This document shows, piece after piece, positions 43,091-53,280 of a stretch of DNA of 64,000 nt. The position numbers and the translations under genes are program-made. Position 1 is the first letter of the stretch; each line of letters starts with the position of its first letter. The notes below the pieces were generated by a model that worked only from the letters and a program-made list of their open reading frames with translations, searched no databases and was not told the origin of the DNA. The stretch is from positions 411,542 through 475,541 of the forward strand of contig CAUYUJ010015726.1 of assembly GCA_963575745.1 (NCBI GenBank), given 5' to 3'. This stretch comes from Prorocentrum cordatum. Its lineage: Eukaryota; Sar; Dinophyceae; Prorocentrales; Prorocentraceae.

Positions 43091-43217
43091 GGAGGAGGAG
43101 GAGGAGGAGCAGAAGGAGGAGGAGGAGGAGGAGGAGGAGGAGGAGGAGGAGGAGGAGCAGGAGGACGGGAGGAGGACGGGAGGAGGAGGGGGAGGAGGAG
43201 GAGCGAGGAGGAAAAGA
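43088..43217. repeat. (GGA)n tract at the 5' end of LINE-1
   Basis: About 130 bp of GGA with GCA, GAC and GGG interruptions. Its last GGA (43088-43090) is shared with the first three bases of the leader read on the minus strand (TCC), a possible microhomology joint. Confidence 0.95.
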
Positions 43218-43283
43218 CGTCGCATTCGATTATCAAAACTTTCCTGGCGTGGCATTGTCCGCATCAGACACGTACATGCTCCT

Positions 43284-43575
43284 TCTACCTGTCCTACGCA
43301 CGCAAGCACTGTGGTGTACACCAGCGCTGCGTTGCACGCGGATGTTCTGGTGTAGACAGGCGCTGTGGCATGCACAAGCGTTGCGGTGCACACAAGCACT
43401 GTGGTGTCGCTGTGTTGCACATGGTTGCTGCGGTGTATATACACCGGCACTGTCGTGCTCCCAAGTATTGTGGTATACACAAGCGGTGCGTTGCACACGG
43501 CTGTTGCCGTGTAGGTACGCAGGCGTTGTGGTGCACACGCGCGGCGTGGTGCACGCGAGCGTTGTGGTGTACACA
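43284..43575. repeat. Degenerate minisatellite (GTGGTGTACACAAGC-type)
   Basis: About 12 imperfect units of 20-25 bp with GTTGTGGTGTACACA and GCGTTGCAC words. Confidence 0.8.
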
Positions 43576-43865
43576 AGCGCAAATGCAGTGGGCAGATCGC
43601 CACCTGCATGCTGCTCTCGTCGTCGTCATCGTCGTCGTCGCTCATCGCGACGTGCGCGCGCGGGCGCGGCTGTGGCGGAGCCACACGGCGGGGGGGGGGC
43701 GTCACGTCATGCCCCCCGCCCCCTCCCCCCCCCCATGACGCCCGTCATCGCCGAACATAAAGAAACGCGCTCTAAACTCCTATAGTGTAGAAGGGCCGTA
43801 AGACCGTCGCACGCATCTGCATTTGTGCAACCACCGTCGGCTCCCCCCGTCCCTTGCGTTTCCGC
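43576..43865. other. No recognised gene
   Basis: CGTCGTCATCGTCGTCG and several G/C homopolymers around 43685-43735. No gene seen. Confidence 0.45.
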
Positions 43866-43898
43866 CTGGGTAAGGGTACGGGTATCTTTCGCGCTCGA
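43866..43898 (+). repeat. 33-bp sequence shared exactly with 12901-12933
   Basis: Starts CTGGGTAAGGGTACGGGTAT and ends CTTTCGCGCTCGA. Flanks differ at the two sites. Confidence 0.9.
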
Positions 43899-46164
43899 GA
43901 ATTGGAACAACATAAGCAAATACAAAATCATATTTGTTGGGTAATCGGATGTCCAATAGAATTACCCTTCAATTGTAATTCGATGTTACGCCGAAGCTAT
44001 TATATACTGTGTTTGTTGTTTTCCCAGACCGCCTAGCAATTCCAACGCAACGACACACACAACATTGTGATCGCCATTGTAATTTAGTCGCTAACGAACA
44101 CGGCGCATATCGTTTATTATTATCAAACAATAAATATTATGTTTCAATGCCGACTAGATTTTTTTCGATCCCCGGATACCGCTGTCGGTGAACACAAGAA
44201 TTTTCACGTCGGGAAAGATTAAATTCAAAAAAGCTTGAAAACATCTTGGCATTGGGCGCCCCATCTTTGTATCGGCATTGGGCGGGTCGTGGCTGGAATA
44301 AGCAGAATCGGCCGATTGGCATCAAAACTTGAAAGCATATCAGAAATACTTTTCGTCGCAATCGTCAAGCCTTAATTTACCGTTCTGTCTGAGACCCTTT
44401 CCCGCTCAAATATCGATCGGTATTGTTTTTTATTATATGGAGCAGTCTCCGAAATTCTAGACTAGTGGCTGGTGCCGCATCATTTGGTATTGCGTTCGGT
44501 CAGTAGCCGCATGGATGGGATAGTTGGGCAGACGTGCAACACCGAGCCAAGAAATCAACGACTCATTTGCAGCGTGCGACGGCGAAGGCACAGTGGAGGC
44601 CAACCACCCCAGACAGTCCCTGGCAATCCAATCTAGTTCGAGATAGCTTACAACATGCCTCAAAACGGCCTCGCGACCGCCACAAAACGGCCCTCAAGAA
44701 ACCAAATTCACTCGAATACGTTCTGCTTGTGACGAGATTTTGAAACGCTTGTGTGTCGTTCACCGGTCACCGACTGGAGGGAGCTTCTTGGTGCCGCCCG
44801 CGCCCTTCTTGATACGTGAAATCGTTGAGCAACTTCGGGTTTCTGACGGGTTCGTGCTTCGCAATGTAATCCTTGGGATACGCTTGGATCAAGATGGTTC
44901 AAACCTGACCTAAGATACCTCACTTTTGTCTCCAATGTTGTGCAACTTTGCTTCCAAAATGCCCCCAAGAGTCCCCAAGACGGCTGCAAGTGGCTTCTGA
45001 GCGGCCCATGGAACTTTCCAAGCTTTGGTCTGACGGCTGCCCCCTGCCCCTCTTTGTTGCACTGCTTGCTGCTACACGTTCTTGATCAACGCAACTCACC
45101 CGGATCTCATTTCTGGGTGGGCTGGGTGGGAACACGCGAAGCTGCAGCGTCGAGGGCAGAACTCTGCAGCAATGCATCCCTCAAACTAAGCTCTCCCGCC
45201 CCTCGTATCTGATATTGCATCTTCGGGGGACCTTCTCTGTCATGTCGGGCCGAACTCGAGTCGAATCCACGTCGAACCCGCGTGCAAACCCGCATCGGAT
45301 AAGTGAGAGAACGGCCACTTACACAACCGAAAGGATCCCCAAAGATGCAACGTGACACGTCCCCCCCCGCTCCCTCTGATTCCTCCCCCCTGACAGACCA
45401 AATATCTCACAAGGGCCACCGAGAGAATATCTGCCTGAATCCGTTTGTCATCGCGAGCTCACGCCTAATCATCTGTGAGCCGATGCGGGAAGTCGATGCG
45501 CGCTGCACAGGGGAGCCTACGTGTGCTAAGGCTAGCTCTCCATGCGCGCGCTCCCCCAACATCTCGTTTGGGTGGCCGCGCTTCGAACGAGCTCTGAGCT
45601 CAAGCTCTGGAGCTCCGCAAACTTACGAACGACGCTTCGCGCCCATACTCTACAAGCGCGAGCTGGCACTGACCCTGCGCTCGTTCCTCGGGACCGCAAC
45701 GCAAGATGTCCGCGGCGAGCAGGGGGCGTGGCAGAACGGCATTGAGGCGTGGCCAGCCTTCCAGCCGACGGGGGGGGGCCAAGAGCAAGCGGACACCCCC
45801 TATCGGGGAGCCACTAGCTGGGTCAACGCAGACCCTGGTCAGCCAGGGCCACGTCGCGAACCCGAGGCCTCCACGAAGCAGCTCCCAAGCCCGGGAACAG
45901 CGGAAGGCGGGGGAGCGGGGTCGGCTCCAGGTGGCTTCCACACCGGGGCCGGCCAAAGAATCTCGGAGGGGATTACCTGACCTCCGCTACGTGAGCCCCA
46001 GCTCCAGGTGCCGAACACGGCTGGCCGGAATGGAAAAAAGCCTCGGGATGAAAAAGGGGGTGTCGAGAGGAGGGGGTGTGGGGAATCAGCCGTCGGGAGG
46101 TCGGGGCGATCGAAACGGGTAATTATGGAAAGAGTGAGGACGAAGACCGGCGGCAGTTCGCGTC
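43899..46164. other. No recognised gene; AT-rich 43900-44450
   Basis: 43900-44450 is AT-rich with short open frames (including TQRHTQHCDRHCNLVANEHG on plus) that I cannot assign. 44450-46160 is mixed, with no domain, tRNA or tandem repeat seen. Confidence 0.4.
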
Positions 46165-46315
46165 CATTCTGAGCAGGGCTCGCTGTCGGTGCCGCCGCGG
46201 ACGGTGCTCATTTGTGACAAGAAAGTCGGCCGGCCAATAGCGGCCGCTCTCGGTTTTGGGCAATATGCGCTGTTGGCCATCGTGCCCCTTTTGTCCGTAC
46301 CCATCGGTTGAAGGA
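46165..46315 (+). repeat. Dispersed repeat R7, copy 3
   Basis: GAGCAGGGCTCGCTGTCGGT, AGCGGCCGCTCTCGG, GGGCAATATGCGCTGTTGG and TGTCCGTACCCATCGG align with the reverse complement of 52500-52660 in order. Its right end overlaps the left end of M6. Confidence 0.7.
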
Positions 46316-46477
46316 AATGCATGGAATAGGACGGCGTTGAAGTAGATTGGGCTTCCGCGAGCCCCTAAAGAGGCGGGGAAAGTGGAAGCCACTCGATGAT
46401 TGAAGTAGGAAGTCGGCTATACATTTGAATCTGGAAGTCCTAAGAAAACACTTGCTTTCAACGACCGATGGGTAGCC
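46297..46477. mobile_element. MITE-like element M6, copy 1
   Basis: Left end GTACCCATCGGTTGAAGG. Right end is its inverse, CTTTCAACGACCGATGGGTA. The interior has TGAAGTAGATTGGGCTTCCG and TCTGGAAGTCCTAAG. 56518-56712 has the same ends and interior order. Confidence 0.65.
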
Positions 46478-46944
46478 ATTTCGGACTCCAGAAGCTCCGT
46501 TGAGAGATCCCCGCGACACATCCGAGATGCCGATCAGGCGCACAAGGGGGAGCAGGGGACGCGGAGGCGAGCGACGGGGAGGCCCACGGGAGAGCAGGGG
46601 AGGAGGGGGGCACCGAAGGAGGGCGAGGAAGACCCCAGGAGGGCGAGGAAGACCACAGAGGACGGCGGCGTGCGGCCCTCCTCGTGCGCGCCCCATCCTC
46701 CTCCTCCTCCGGCCCTCCATGTCCACCTCCTCCTCCTCCTCCTCCTCCTCCTCCTCCTCCTCCTCCTCCTCCCCCGTCTCGTTCTCCTCCTCCTCCTCCT
46801 CCTCCTCCTCCTCCTCCTCCCCGAGTCGGCGGGCTCTGAGCCCAGACCTCCAACGTCTTGAGCAAAGCAAGGCGCAGGCTTCTCTCGCAGTCTTCTGCCC
46901 CTGGGGCCTGGGGGTCCCCTCGTCGGGCCCCAGGGCCGACATCG
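46478..46944. repeat. GGA/CCT-rich stretch with (TCC)n at 46715-46820
   Basis: 46540-46690 is purine-rich, and 46715-46820 is a TCC microsatellite. Long frames across it are low complexity. Confidence 0.85.
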
Positions 46945-47110
46945 GGGATCTACTGACCCGGGTCAGTGCAGACCCGGGGCAGTCAGGCCTTGTAAGATCC
47001 TGCAGGGTCCTGCAGGATCCTGCGCCCAAGCCCGGGTCGGTGCACCCCTGGCCCTGCAGGATCCTGCAAGATACGGCCCTCTGGCTAACCCCCGCTTGCA
47101 TCGACCCCCG
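46945..47110 (+). repeat. Dispersed repeat R8, copy 1
   Basis: Contains ACTGACCCGGGTCAGTGCAG, several CCTGCAGGATCCTGC palindromes and CTAACCCCCGCTTGCATCGA. It aligns in order with 53130-53280. Confidence 0.7.
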
Positions 47111-47190
47111 TCTCTCGAGCTCCGACGACAAGCAACGGCTCTGCACGAAGAGCCGGCCCCGCGCCCCAGGGAGAGGGCCGGGCCTTCTCT

Positions 47191-47285
47191 CCATCGCTCG
47201 GGCGTCCCTTACCCGTGCATGTTTCTTTCGATTTCGCGCGTGCTTTTCTTCTTTGCCAGACGATCTAAGATGCTCCTCGCTGGCC
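47191..47285. mobile_element. M5-like left end, probably truncated
   Basis: CCATCGCTCGGGCGTCCCTT then ACCCGTGCATGTTTC matches the left end of 51198-51318. The inverted right end is not recognisable. Confidence 0.45.
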
Positions 47286-47290
47286 CTCGC

Positions 47291-47492
47291 TCGGCGGCGA
47301 GCGAGGGGGGGAACTGAGAAGGAGAAGGCCTTCTCCGAAGGCGGCGGGGCTTCTCCGGAGCCCTCGCGCCTTCCGAGAGGCTCTTTGCGTCTTCGGGAAG
47401 GCCCAGAAAGCTCCTCAGAAGGCTGGGGGACTTTTGTGAGCCTTTGGGGCAGGCTTGCCCCTTCTCGCTTCCCCCCAGTCGCTCGTCGCCGA
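47291..47492. mobile_element. Foldback element M2, copy 2
   Basis: Left arm TCGGCGGCGAGCGAGGGGGG then AACTGAGAAGGAGAAGGCC. The right arm is diverged (CTTCTCGCTTCCCCCCAG, CGCTCGTCGCCGA). The interior has GCCTTCTCCGAAGGC. Confidence 0.75.
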
Positions 47493-48375
47493 GATGCCAA
47501 GGCCTTCAGGGGGTCCATCGAGACACGCCAGGGCATCGGATGTCTGGGGAGGCGTCTTGGCCTCCGGGCGCGCCGGCGAGGGGGGCCAGGGGGCGGGGGG
47601 GGGTGGGTGCGCCACGGCCCGAGGCACGTGCGCGGATTCCAGGGGGGGGGGGGCAGAGAGCATGTTGACGCAAGAGGAAGAGGACCAGAGCACGAACACG
47701 CGTGATACGAAGAAGAGCACTCGTGACACAACTGAGCCTAGAGGTAAACTCGAATTCGCACGGGTACGACTGCGCATGCTAACAATCATAAAAGTTACAC
47801 CTGTCATGCTAGTGAGTAACAAGGCCACCCATAATCACACACACATCCACAGCAACACTACGTACATGACTAGGATTAAATAAACTTAGGAGTGCTACGA
47901 CTCACATGGATCACAATAGCAATAAAGATAATACTCAGAATAAGAAATCATTCCAATAATAATAATAATCATGATAAGACTACTCATAATGATAATGAAG
48001 AGAAGAAGGAAAAGAAGAAGAGGGGGCCATGAGATCAGGGAACTTCAGTGACACTCACGATGATGTTCGCACACCCCGAGTCCGCACCCCCCTCCTCGAC
48101 GCCTGGTGGCTGTCGGGCCGTAGCTCGGGCCTCGACCTTGCACCGGCCGCTCGGGACGACCCGGGCACCCCGAAGGCCCTCGACGAGGCACCGCTGCTGG
48201 AGAGCACTCCGAGGCAAGAAGGCCTTCAAGAGCAATCGATCGCTTCCTCCAGTAACCGACGAATGCGTCTCCACCCCCCTCTTGGCCGCGCCAAGCTCTG
48301 GGGGCTGTCCGCTTGTCCCTTGGCCCCCTTAGCTGAGGGGAAACGGTAGAGGGGGAACAACGCTCGGGGGAAGCA
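47493..48375. other. No recognised gene
   Basis: 47700-48020 is A-rich with AATAATAAT near 47956. 48030-48350 has chance open frames on both strands. Confidence 0.4.
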
Positions 48376-48435
48376 TCGACCCGGAATCGGCGATACGTCG
48401 CCGATAGATCGGCGATAGGCCCCAGACGGCGAATC
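48376..48435 (-). repeat. Dispersed palindromic repeat R11, copy 2
   Basis: GGAATCGGCGATACGTCGCC then GATAGATCGGCGATAGGCCC, the reverse complement of 10121-10175 with few differences. Confidence 0.65.
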
Positions 48436-48552
48436 CGCAAGCTCCTGGGCGGGTGTGGAGATGTCGGGCCCCTATCGGCGGTCAATGGGTGATTGGGGCG
48501 CCATGCGTCCCCCTCTGGGTCTATCCACCAATAACGTTGCCCCTGAGCTCCA

Positions 48553-48760
48553 TAGGTCTCCCAGATGGGGTCGGAGTAGATCGGGTCGGAGGTTCGCGCC
48601 GCATCGCCGATGCACCGCCGATGCATCAGCCATGTACTGGCGACGTTGGCGATGCTGGCGATGTCCGCGTTGAGAAAGTCGGGCTCCACATCGAGCCGCA
48701 TCGCCGATGCATCGGCGATGTGTCGCGATCCTCCGACCCCGTCTACTCCCATGAGATCTG
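48553..48760. mobile_element. MITE-like element M4, copy 2
   Basis: Left end GTCTCCCAGATGGGGTCGGA then GTAGATCGGGTCGGAGG. Right end is the inverse, CCTCCGACCCCGTCTACTCC then CATGAGATC. The centre holds repeated CATCGCCGATGCA words. Confidence 0.75.
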
Positions 48761-48929
48761 ACGTCGTGGAAACATCGAAGCCACAGTGAAAAATCAAGGC
48801 CGGAGCCCCAGGCCCCTTTTCGAGCCGGATCGATCTGCGAAGGACCCAGGGCCCGCAGCCCGGCGACAACGCCTGGGGCTCAGAACATTGAGACGCCACG
48901 ATTCGAGGAACAGAAAAACGTCATACAAC

Positions 48930-49035
48930 TATAAACTTTTGACGGTCCGGGCGGATTCCTTAGATCTGAGCTGGAACCCCCTCCCCTGGCGCTGATCTAA
49001 TCAATCCGCGCGGAGCTCCGAAACTTCATGTTTAT
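48930..49035. mobile_element. Foldback element M1, copy 2 (short)
   Basis: 106 bp with TATAAACTTTTGACGGTCCG at left and CGGAGCTCCGAAACTTCATG then TTTATA at right. The GC palindromic core of other copies is mostly deleted. Confidence 0.7.
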
Positions 49036-49392
49036 ACAGTTTTCTCTTCGACCGATCTCAGCAGGGTCGGACCCCATTGCAGCGACGAAAAGAGACGGGT
49101 CTTACGCGAGACGATGTAGCGACCTTGCGCGGTAGCCTGCGCGGGCCGCCGGCGCGGCACGCCACATTGGAGACGAGGGCGCTTACGCGCGACCTTACAC
49201 GCGGCCAGCTCACAAGCCGATGTCGGCGCGATGCCGAGCCATCTGGGAGGCCTGGAGCGCGGGCTCCGACCGAGGGCCGATGGCCCACCGCGCGCGCCGG
49301 AGCCGCCCCGTGCACGCGAGGAGTGGCCCTGGGGAGGGTGGGCCTGGCCAGGGAGCACTGGCTATGTATAGATTTTGTCGCCCTGGCGCAAG

Positions 49393-49583
49393 TCGGCGGC
49401 GAGCCTGGGGGGGGGAAGCGGGAAGGGGCGGGCCTTCTCAGAGGGCTCCGACGTCCCAGGGCCTCGTGAAAATTTTCTAAGCCTTCCCCGAAGGGCATAG
49501 AAAACTTCTCGGAAGGCGCGAGGTCCCGGCCGCCTTCGGAGAATGCCTTCTCCTTCTCATTTCCCCCCCTCGCTCGCCGCCGA
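49393..49583. mobile_element. Foldback element M2, copy 3
   Basis: TCGGCGGCGAGCCTGGGGGG at left. CTTCTCCTTCTCATTTCCCC then CCCTCGCTCGCCGCCGA at right. The interior has CCTTCCCCGAAGGGC. Confidence 0.8.
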
Positions 49584-49587
49584 ACCT

Positions 49588-49815
49588 TGGACGCCCGAAT
49601 TATCTGGGCTGACTGCTGTCCGGGGTAATTCGGTTTGGGCCCCCGAGGCGCAAATCTGTAGTCCCCCCTGACTGCCCCCAGTCCTGATGATTCGGGAGGG
49701 TCGGACGCCCGAGTTATCTGGGATAACTGCGGTCTGGGGTAACTCCAGTTTGGGCCCCCGAGGCGCGAATCTGTAGCTATCCCTGACGCCCCCCAGCCTG
49801 GATGATTCGGGGCTC
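49588..49815 (+). repeat. Two-copy ~120-bp direct repeat
   Basis: GACGCCCGAATTATCTGGG...GGTAATTCGG...GGCCCCCGAGGCGCAAATC is repeated with small changes starting at 49708, ending in GATGATTCGGG in both units. Confidence 0.8.
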
Positions 49816-50147
49816 TGAGAACCTGTGGGGGCCCGCACCAAGGTACGGTAGGTTCGTGCGGCGTCGGCGCGCGCAAAGGTCTACGACACCGCGTCGATCG
49901 TTCAACTCTGAACCAATCGCGGCCCCGATCGGTCAAGGCTGCATTCCGTCGGGTCCAGTGGCGCCCTCATGTCCCTCGGTACTTCCGCGTCTCAGAATTC
50001 GACTTTGAGCGCCCTCACCGGCGTCGCCAGCGCGCCGACGCCGCGTGAACCTACCTTCCCCCCCCCAGCCATCGACTCCCCTGGATCGGTGGGAGGCGGG
50101 GCAGGGTGTGGATTTCGCCACGTGTTCGACGAACCCCGCACCAAGAG
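49816..50147. other. No recognised gene
   Basis: Nothing supported. Confidence 0.4.
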
Positions 50148-50361
50148 GCCTCTCAAATGGGGTCCGAATAGATGGGGTCGGAGGAGCGCGCTGCATCGTC
50201 GATGCATCGACGATGCGTCGGCGATGCAGCGGCGACGTCGGCGATGCATCGGCGACTTTGGCGTAGAGTAAATCGACCTCCGCTTCAAGCCGCATCGGCG
50301 ATGCATCGGCGATACGGCGCGATCCACCGACCCCATCTACTCGGACCCGATCTGAGAGGCC
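50148..50361. mobile_element. MITE-like element M4, copy 3
   Basis: GGCCTCTCAAATGGGGTCCG then AATAGATGGGGTCGGAGGA at left. CCGACCCCATCTACTCGGAC then CCGATCTGAGAGGCC at right. The centre has GATGCATCGGCGA words, some in tandem. Confidence 0.8.
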
Positions 50362-51197
50362 TAGAGCACCCTACCCCGGCCGCCCATCGAACTGCCCACG
50401 TCGGAGATTGTTTTTTTTTTTTTTTTTTACCCTGGCAAATTTACTTGCACGGACTGGGGGAGGCCTGAACCTGAAGCAAGCCGCAAACGACTTGCACGTG
50501 CGAAGAACACGCAAGTCGAAAGGTGCTTGCACGCTAGTAATCATTTGAAGAGGGGCGAAGGGGGGGAGCGCCATGCAAGTTCACTCGGCTGAGTCTATAA
50601 CAGAAGGCTCTCTCGTTCATCGGCGAGGGAAAGACTCGGATGCCGCCGCCGACAGAGGCCACTCCGGCGAAGTGCCATGCCACTCCCCACGCGCAGCCGC
50701 CAAAAGGCGAGGCCTCTACATCACCGCGCACCCGGCCCCGCGCGGCCCACACACCGCCGCCGCCCGGCTGCCCAGCGCGCCGCTCATGGTCTGCATCAGC
50801 GTCGGGCCGCCTGGCGACGGGTCGCCTCACGGCCGCCCCAGCACCACCAGGGTGCGCTCCCAAACCTCCGGCGATTTCTGATCTTTTCGGCCGGCGTCTC
50901 TTGCCACACTTCGGCTCTCGGAGGCCGCCCTTGGGAGCCAGGACCTCTCAAAACGGGCCTGCGCCGCAAAACCAACCCCAGAGAAGCGCTCGGGACCTCT
51001 GGGACCGCGGGTTGGCAAAATCATGTCGGAGGGCGTCTCGCTTCCCAGACCTCAGCCGTGATATTGGGCATTGCAATTTTTCCCACCGGGCGCTTTCGCC
51101 TGGTGTCGGGCTCACAGATCGATCCGCCTAGGAAAAAAGCCGCAGAATCATTGGGTCCGGGGCTGCGATCTTGATTGCTCACATTGTCAGATGTCGT
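50362..51197. other. No confirmed gene; T20 run and R9 remnant
   Basis: A run of about 20 T lies near 50409-50428. 50570-50880 has long open frames on both strands that I cannot assign. 50880-51010 carries R9-like words (GGCCGGCGTCTCTTGCC, CCAGGACCTCTCAAAACGGG) in weak form. Confidence 0.4.
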
Positions 51198-51318
51198 CAT
51201 CGCTCGGACGTCCATTCCCTGTGCATTTTTCGGTCTCTTGCGTGTATTTTTCGCAAGGTGAGCAAGAATGCTTCTCGATGGTCCTTGCCGGGAAAAACAT
51301 GCACACGCCCGAGCGATG
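51198..51318. mobile_element. MITE-like element M5, copy 2
   Basis: Left end CATCGCTCGGACGTCCATTC then CCTGTGCATTTTTC. Right end is the inverse, GAAAAACATGCACACGCCCG then AGCGATG. 121 bp, the same length as copy 1. Confidence 0.75.
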
Positions 51319-51644
51319 CCAAGGCACTGTTTCGACGCGTCGGATCTCAGGCGAGACGGGAATCCTGTGCGCCGCTGCTGGCCTCTGGGGGCCCTCGCTG
51401 GCCACTGGGGGACGGCCCCAAGATCGACCCCGAGGACCCACCGGCCCGGGAGAACGGAAGCCGGAACTCCGCCGGCAATTTCTGTCCCGTCCGCGACCCC
51501 AGAGCGCTCCCGACCCCCCCAGGGGGTTACGTTGCGCCAGTCCCTCGTGCCACGGAGCCCGAAAACTACCTCAAGAGGCCGAAACGCCGTACACAGAACG
51601 CTGTGCTTGAACAAACCTGGGAGAAGAACAGGAAACGCCAGAAA

Positions 51645-51790
51645 CATTAGCTTTTGGCGCTCCGCGCGGTTTTCTTGCATCTGTGCTGGACCCTCCTCCC
51701 CGCGCCGGGGGTGGCGCCAGAGGCGCCGCCAGGGGGGCCCAGGCGCCGATCCAAGAAATCCGCGCAGAGCGCCAAACGTTTAAGTTTATG
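51645..51790. mobile_element. Foldback element M1, copy 3
   Basis: CATTAGCTTTTGGCGCTCCG, CGCGGTTTTCTTGCATC at left. GATCCAAGAAATCCGCGCAG then AGCGCCAAACG and TTTATG at right. The core has GGCGCCAGAGGCGCC. Confidence 0.8.
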
Positions 51791-52334
51791 CTGTTGTTGT
51801 CTTCTTCGAAAATCATGCATATCGTCGAAGGGCAGCCCCGCAGCACGCTTCGAGAACGATGTGCCCGCGGCGCATCCTCGCCCTCTGCTGCCACCACGAA
51901 GAAAAGCATCGAAACCATGAGAACATCGAAAACCACCAACACGCGTCCACCGCTTGATCGCGGCCAATGCCATCCACGGCGACAATACCAAAAAAAACCG
52001 ACCGAACCGACAAAGAAGCCAAAACCGACCGATACAGAAATGCCGCAAGCAGCCCCACATGCTGCAACTATGTGGTGGCAGCGACACATGAACCGATTCA
52101 ACCGAACCGTCCGAGCGCAACACTGCGACGCAGCGGAACCGACCGAACCGTTGACGTCTCTGGCGATGCCCGTCTGGCTTTCGGCCGTTCGGAACGATTC
52201 GGGCACCCCTAGAACGCTCTGTGCGAGGCGCAGCTTCTGGGGCAGCTCGAGGCAGGAGAACCTCTAGGACCCTCCTCGCTCTCCGACCCCCATCTCCCCC
52301 CCCGCACATCCCATGTTGTTTTTTTGTTTATGCG
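51791..52334. other. No recognised gene
   Basis: 52000-52160 has recurring CCGACCGA/AACCGA words. No domain seen. Confidence 0.4.
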
Positions 52335-52485
52335 CAATCCCAAGAAGTCCCGACTCATTCCTCAGGGCCGGTTTTCCATCCCGAGCCGTTTTCTCACAGC
52401 CCCGAGGCCCAGCGAGGGCCCCCGGAGGCCGAGATCGGCGAAACACTTTCGGCCTGGTTCTTTCACGACGTTGGATGTCTGCGTC
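52335..52485 (+). repeat. Dispersed repeat R9, plus copy
   Basis: TTCCTCAGGGCCGGTTTTCC, CCCGAGCCGTTTTCTCAC, GCGAGGGCCCCCGGAGGCCG and GACGTTGGATGTCTG, in the same order as 53281-53478. Confidence 0.7.
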
Positions 52486-52499
52486 CTCGTCCCACTCCT

Positions 52500-52660
52500 C
52501 TTGGCACGCCCAAAGCGGGTACGGGAAACACTGGCACGATGCCCAACAGCAAAAGTTGCTCACGACCGACGGCGGCCGCTGGTGGGCGGGCGACTTGCTG
52601 CCGCCAATCGGGCAGACTCCGCGGCTACACCGACAGTGAACCCTGCTCAAAACTGGCAAG
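52500..52660 (-). repeat. Dispersed repeat R7, copy 4 (inverted)
   Basis: The reverse complement contains GTTCACTGTCGGTGTAGCCG, AGCGGCCGCCGTCGG, TTGCTGTTGGGCATCGTGCC and TTTCCCGTACCCGC, matching 46165-46315. Confidence 0.7.
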
Positions 52661-52949
52661 ACGTGCTGGAGATTGTTGTTTGAATTGTTGCTCGTCGCGG
52701 TCGTTACCCGGGGGCGCGGGGATTGGGGCCCCAGGCAACTGTGACGCTTGGGCGGGGTGGGGCACGTCGTGGCGGGGGTGTGCTGCGATCGCCAAAAGAT
52801 GCGCGCGATCGAGCTCTGAACTCTCACCGAGCAGAGCAATACTTATTGCTTGCTCGACCCCTCCCCTCGTCGCTTCGACGCCCGACGGATGATTTGAGCT
52901 CTCGGCCCGAACTCAAACTCTGAACTCTTCCCATGGGGGAAACGGGTCC

Positions 52950-53075
52950 TGAGGGAAGGGGGTCTTGGACCCCGGGGCCTTTCGCCAGGACGAGATCTTC
53001 GTCCTGAACCGTTTTCTGACACTCCCAGGGCCCGTGGAGGGCGGCAACCAAGAACGGTGAAAAACCTAAGGAGCC
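52950..53075 (+). repeat. Dispersed repeat R9, short plus copy
   Basis: GAACCGTTTTCTGACACTCC, CAGGGCCCGTGGAGGGC and GTGAAAAACCTAAGG correspond to the middle of the family. Confidence 0.5.
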
Positions 53076-53129
53076 GTTTCCCTCAAGACTCGCTTCCCCC
53101 ACGTCGACGATCGCCCCCCCTTCAGGGAT

Positions 53130-53280
53130 CCACTGACCCGGGTCACTGCAAACTGGGGTCAGTCGGGCTTTGCAGGATCCTGCGACACCCTGCAGGATCC
53201 TGCGCCCTAGCCTGGGTCAGTGCGCCTCCACAGGACCCTGCAAGATCCAGCGCCCAGGCTGATCCCCGTTTGCGTTGACC
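53130..53280 (+). repeat. Dispersed repeat R8, copy 2
   Basis: ACTGACCCGGGTCACTGCAA, GCAGGATCCTGCG words, and GCTGATCCCCGTTTGCGTTG align with 46945-47110. Copy R9 follows immediately. Confidence 0.7.
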
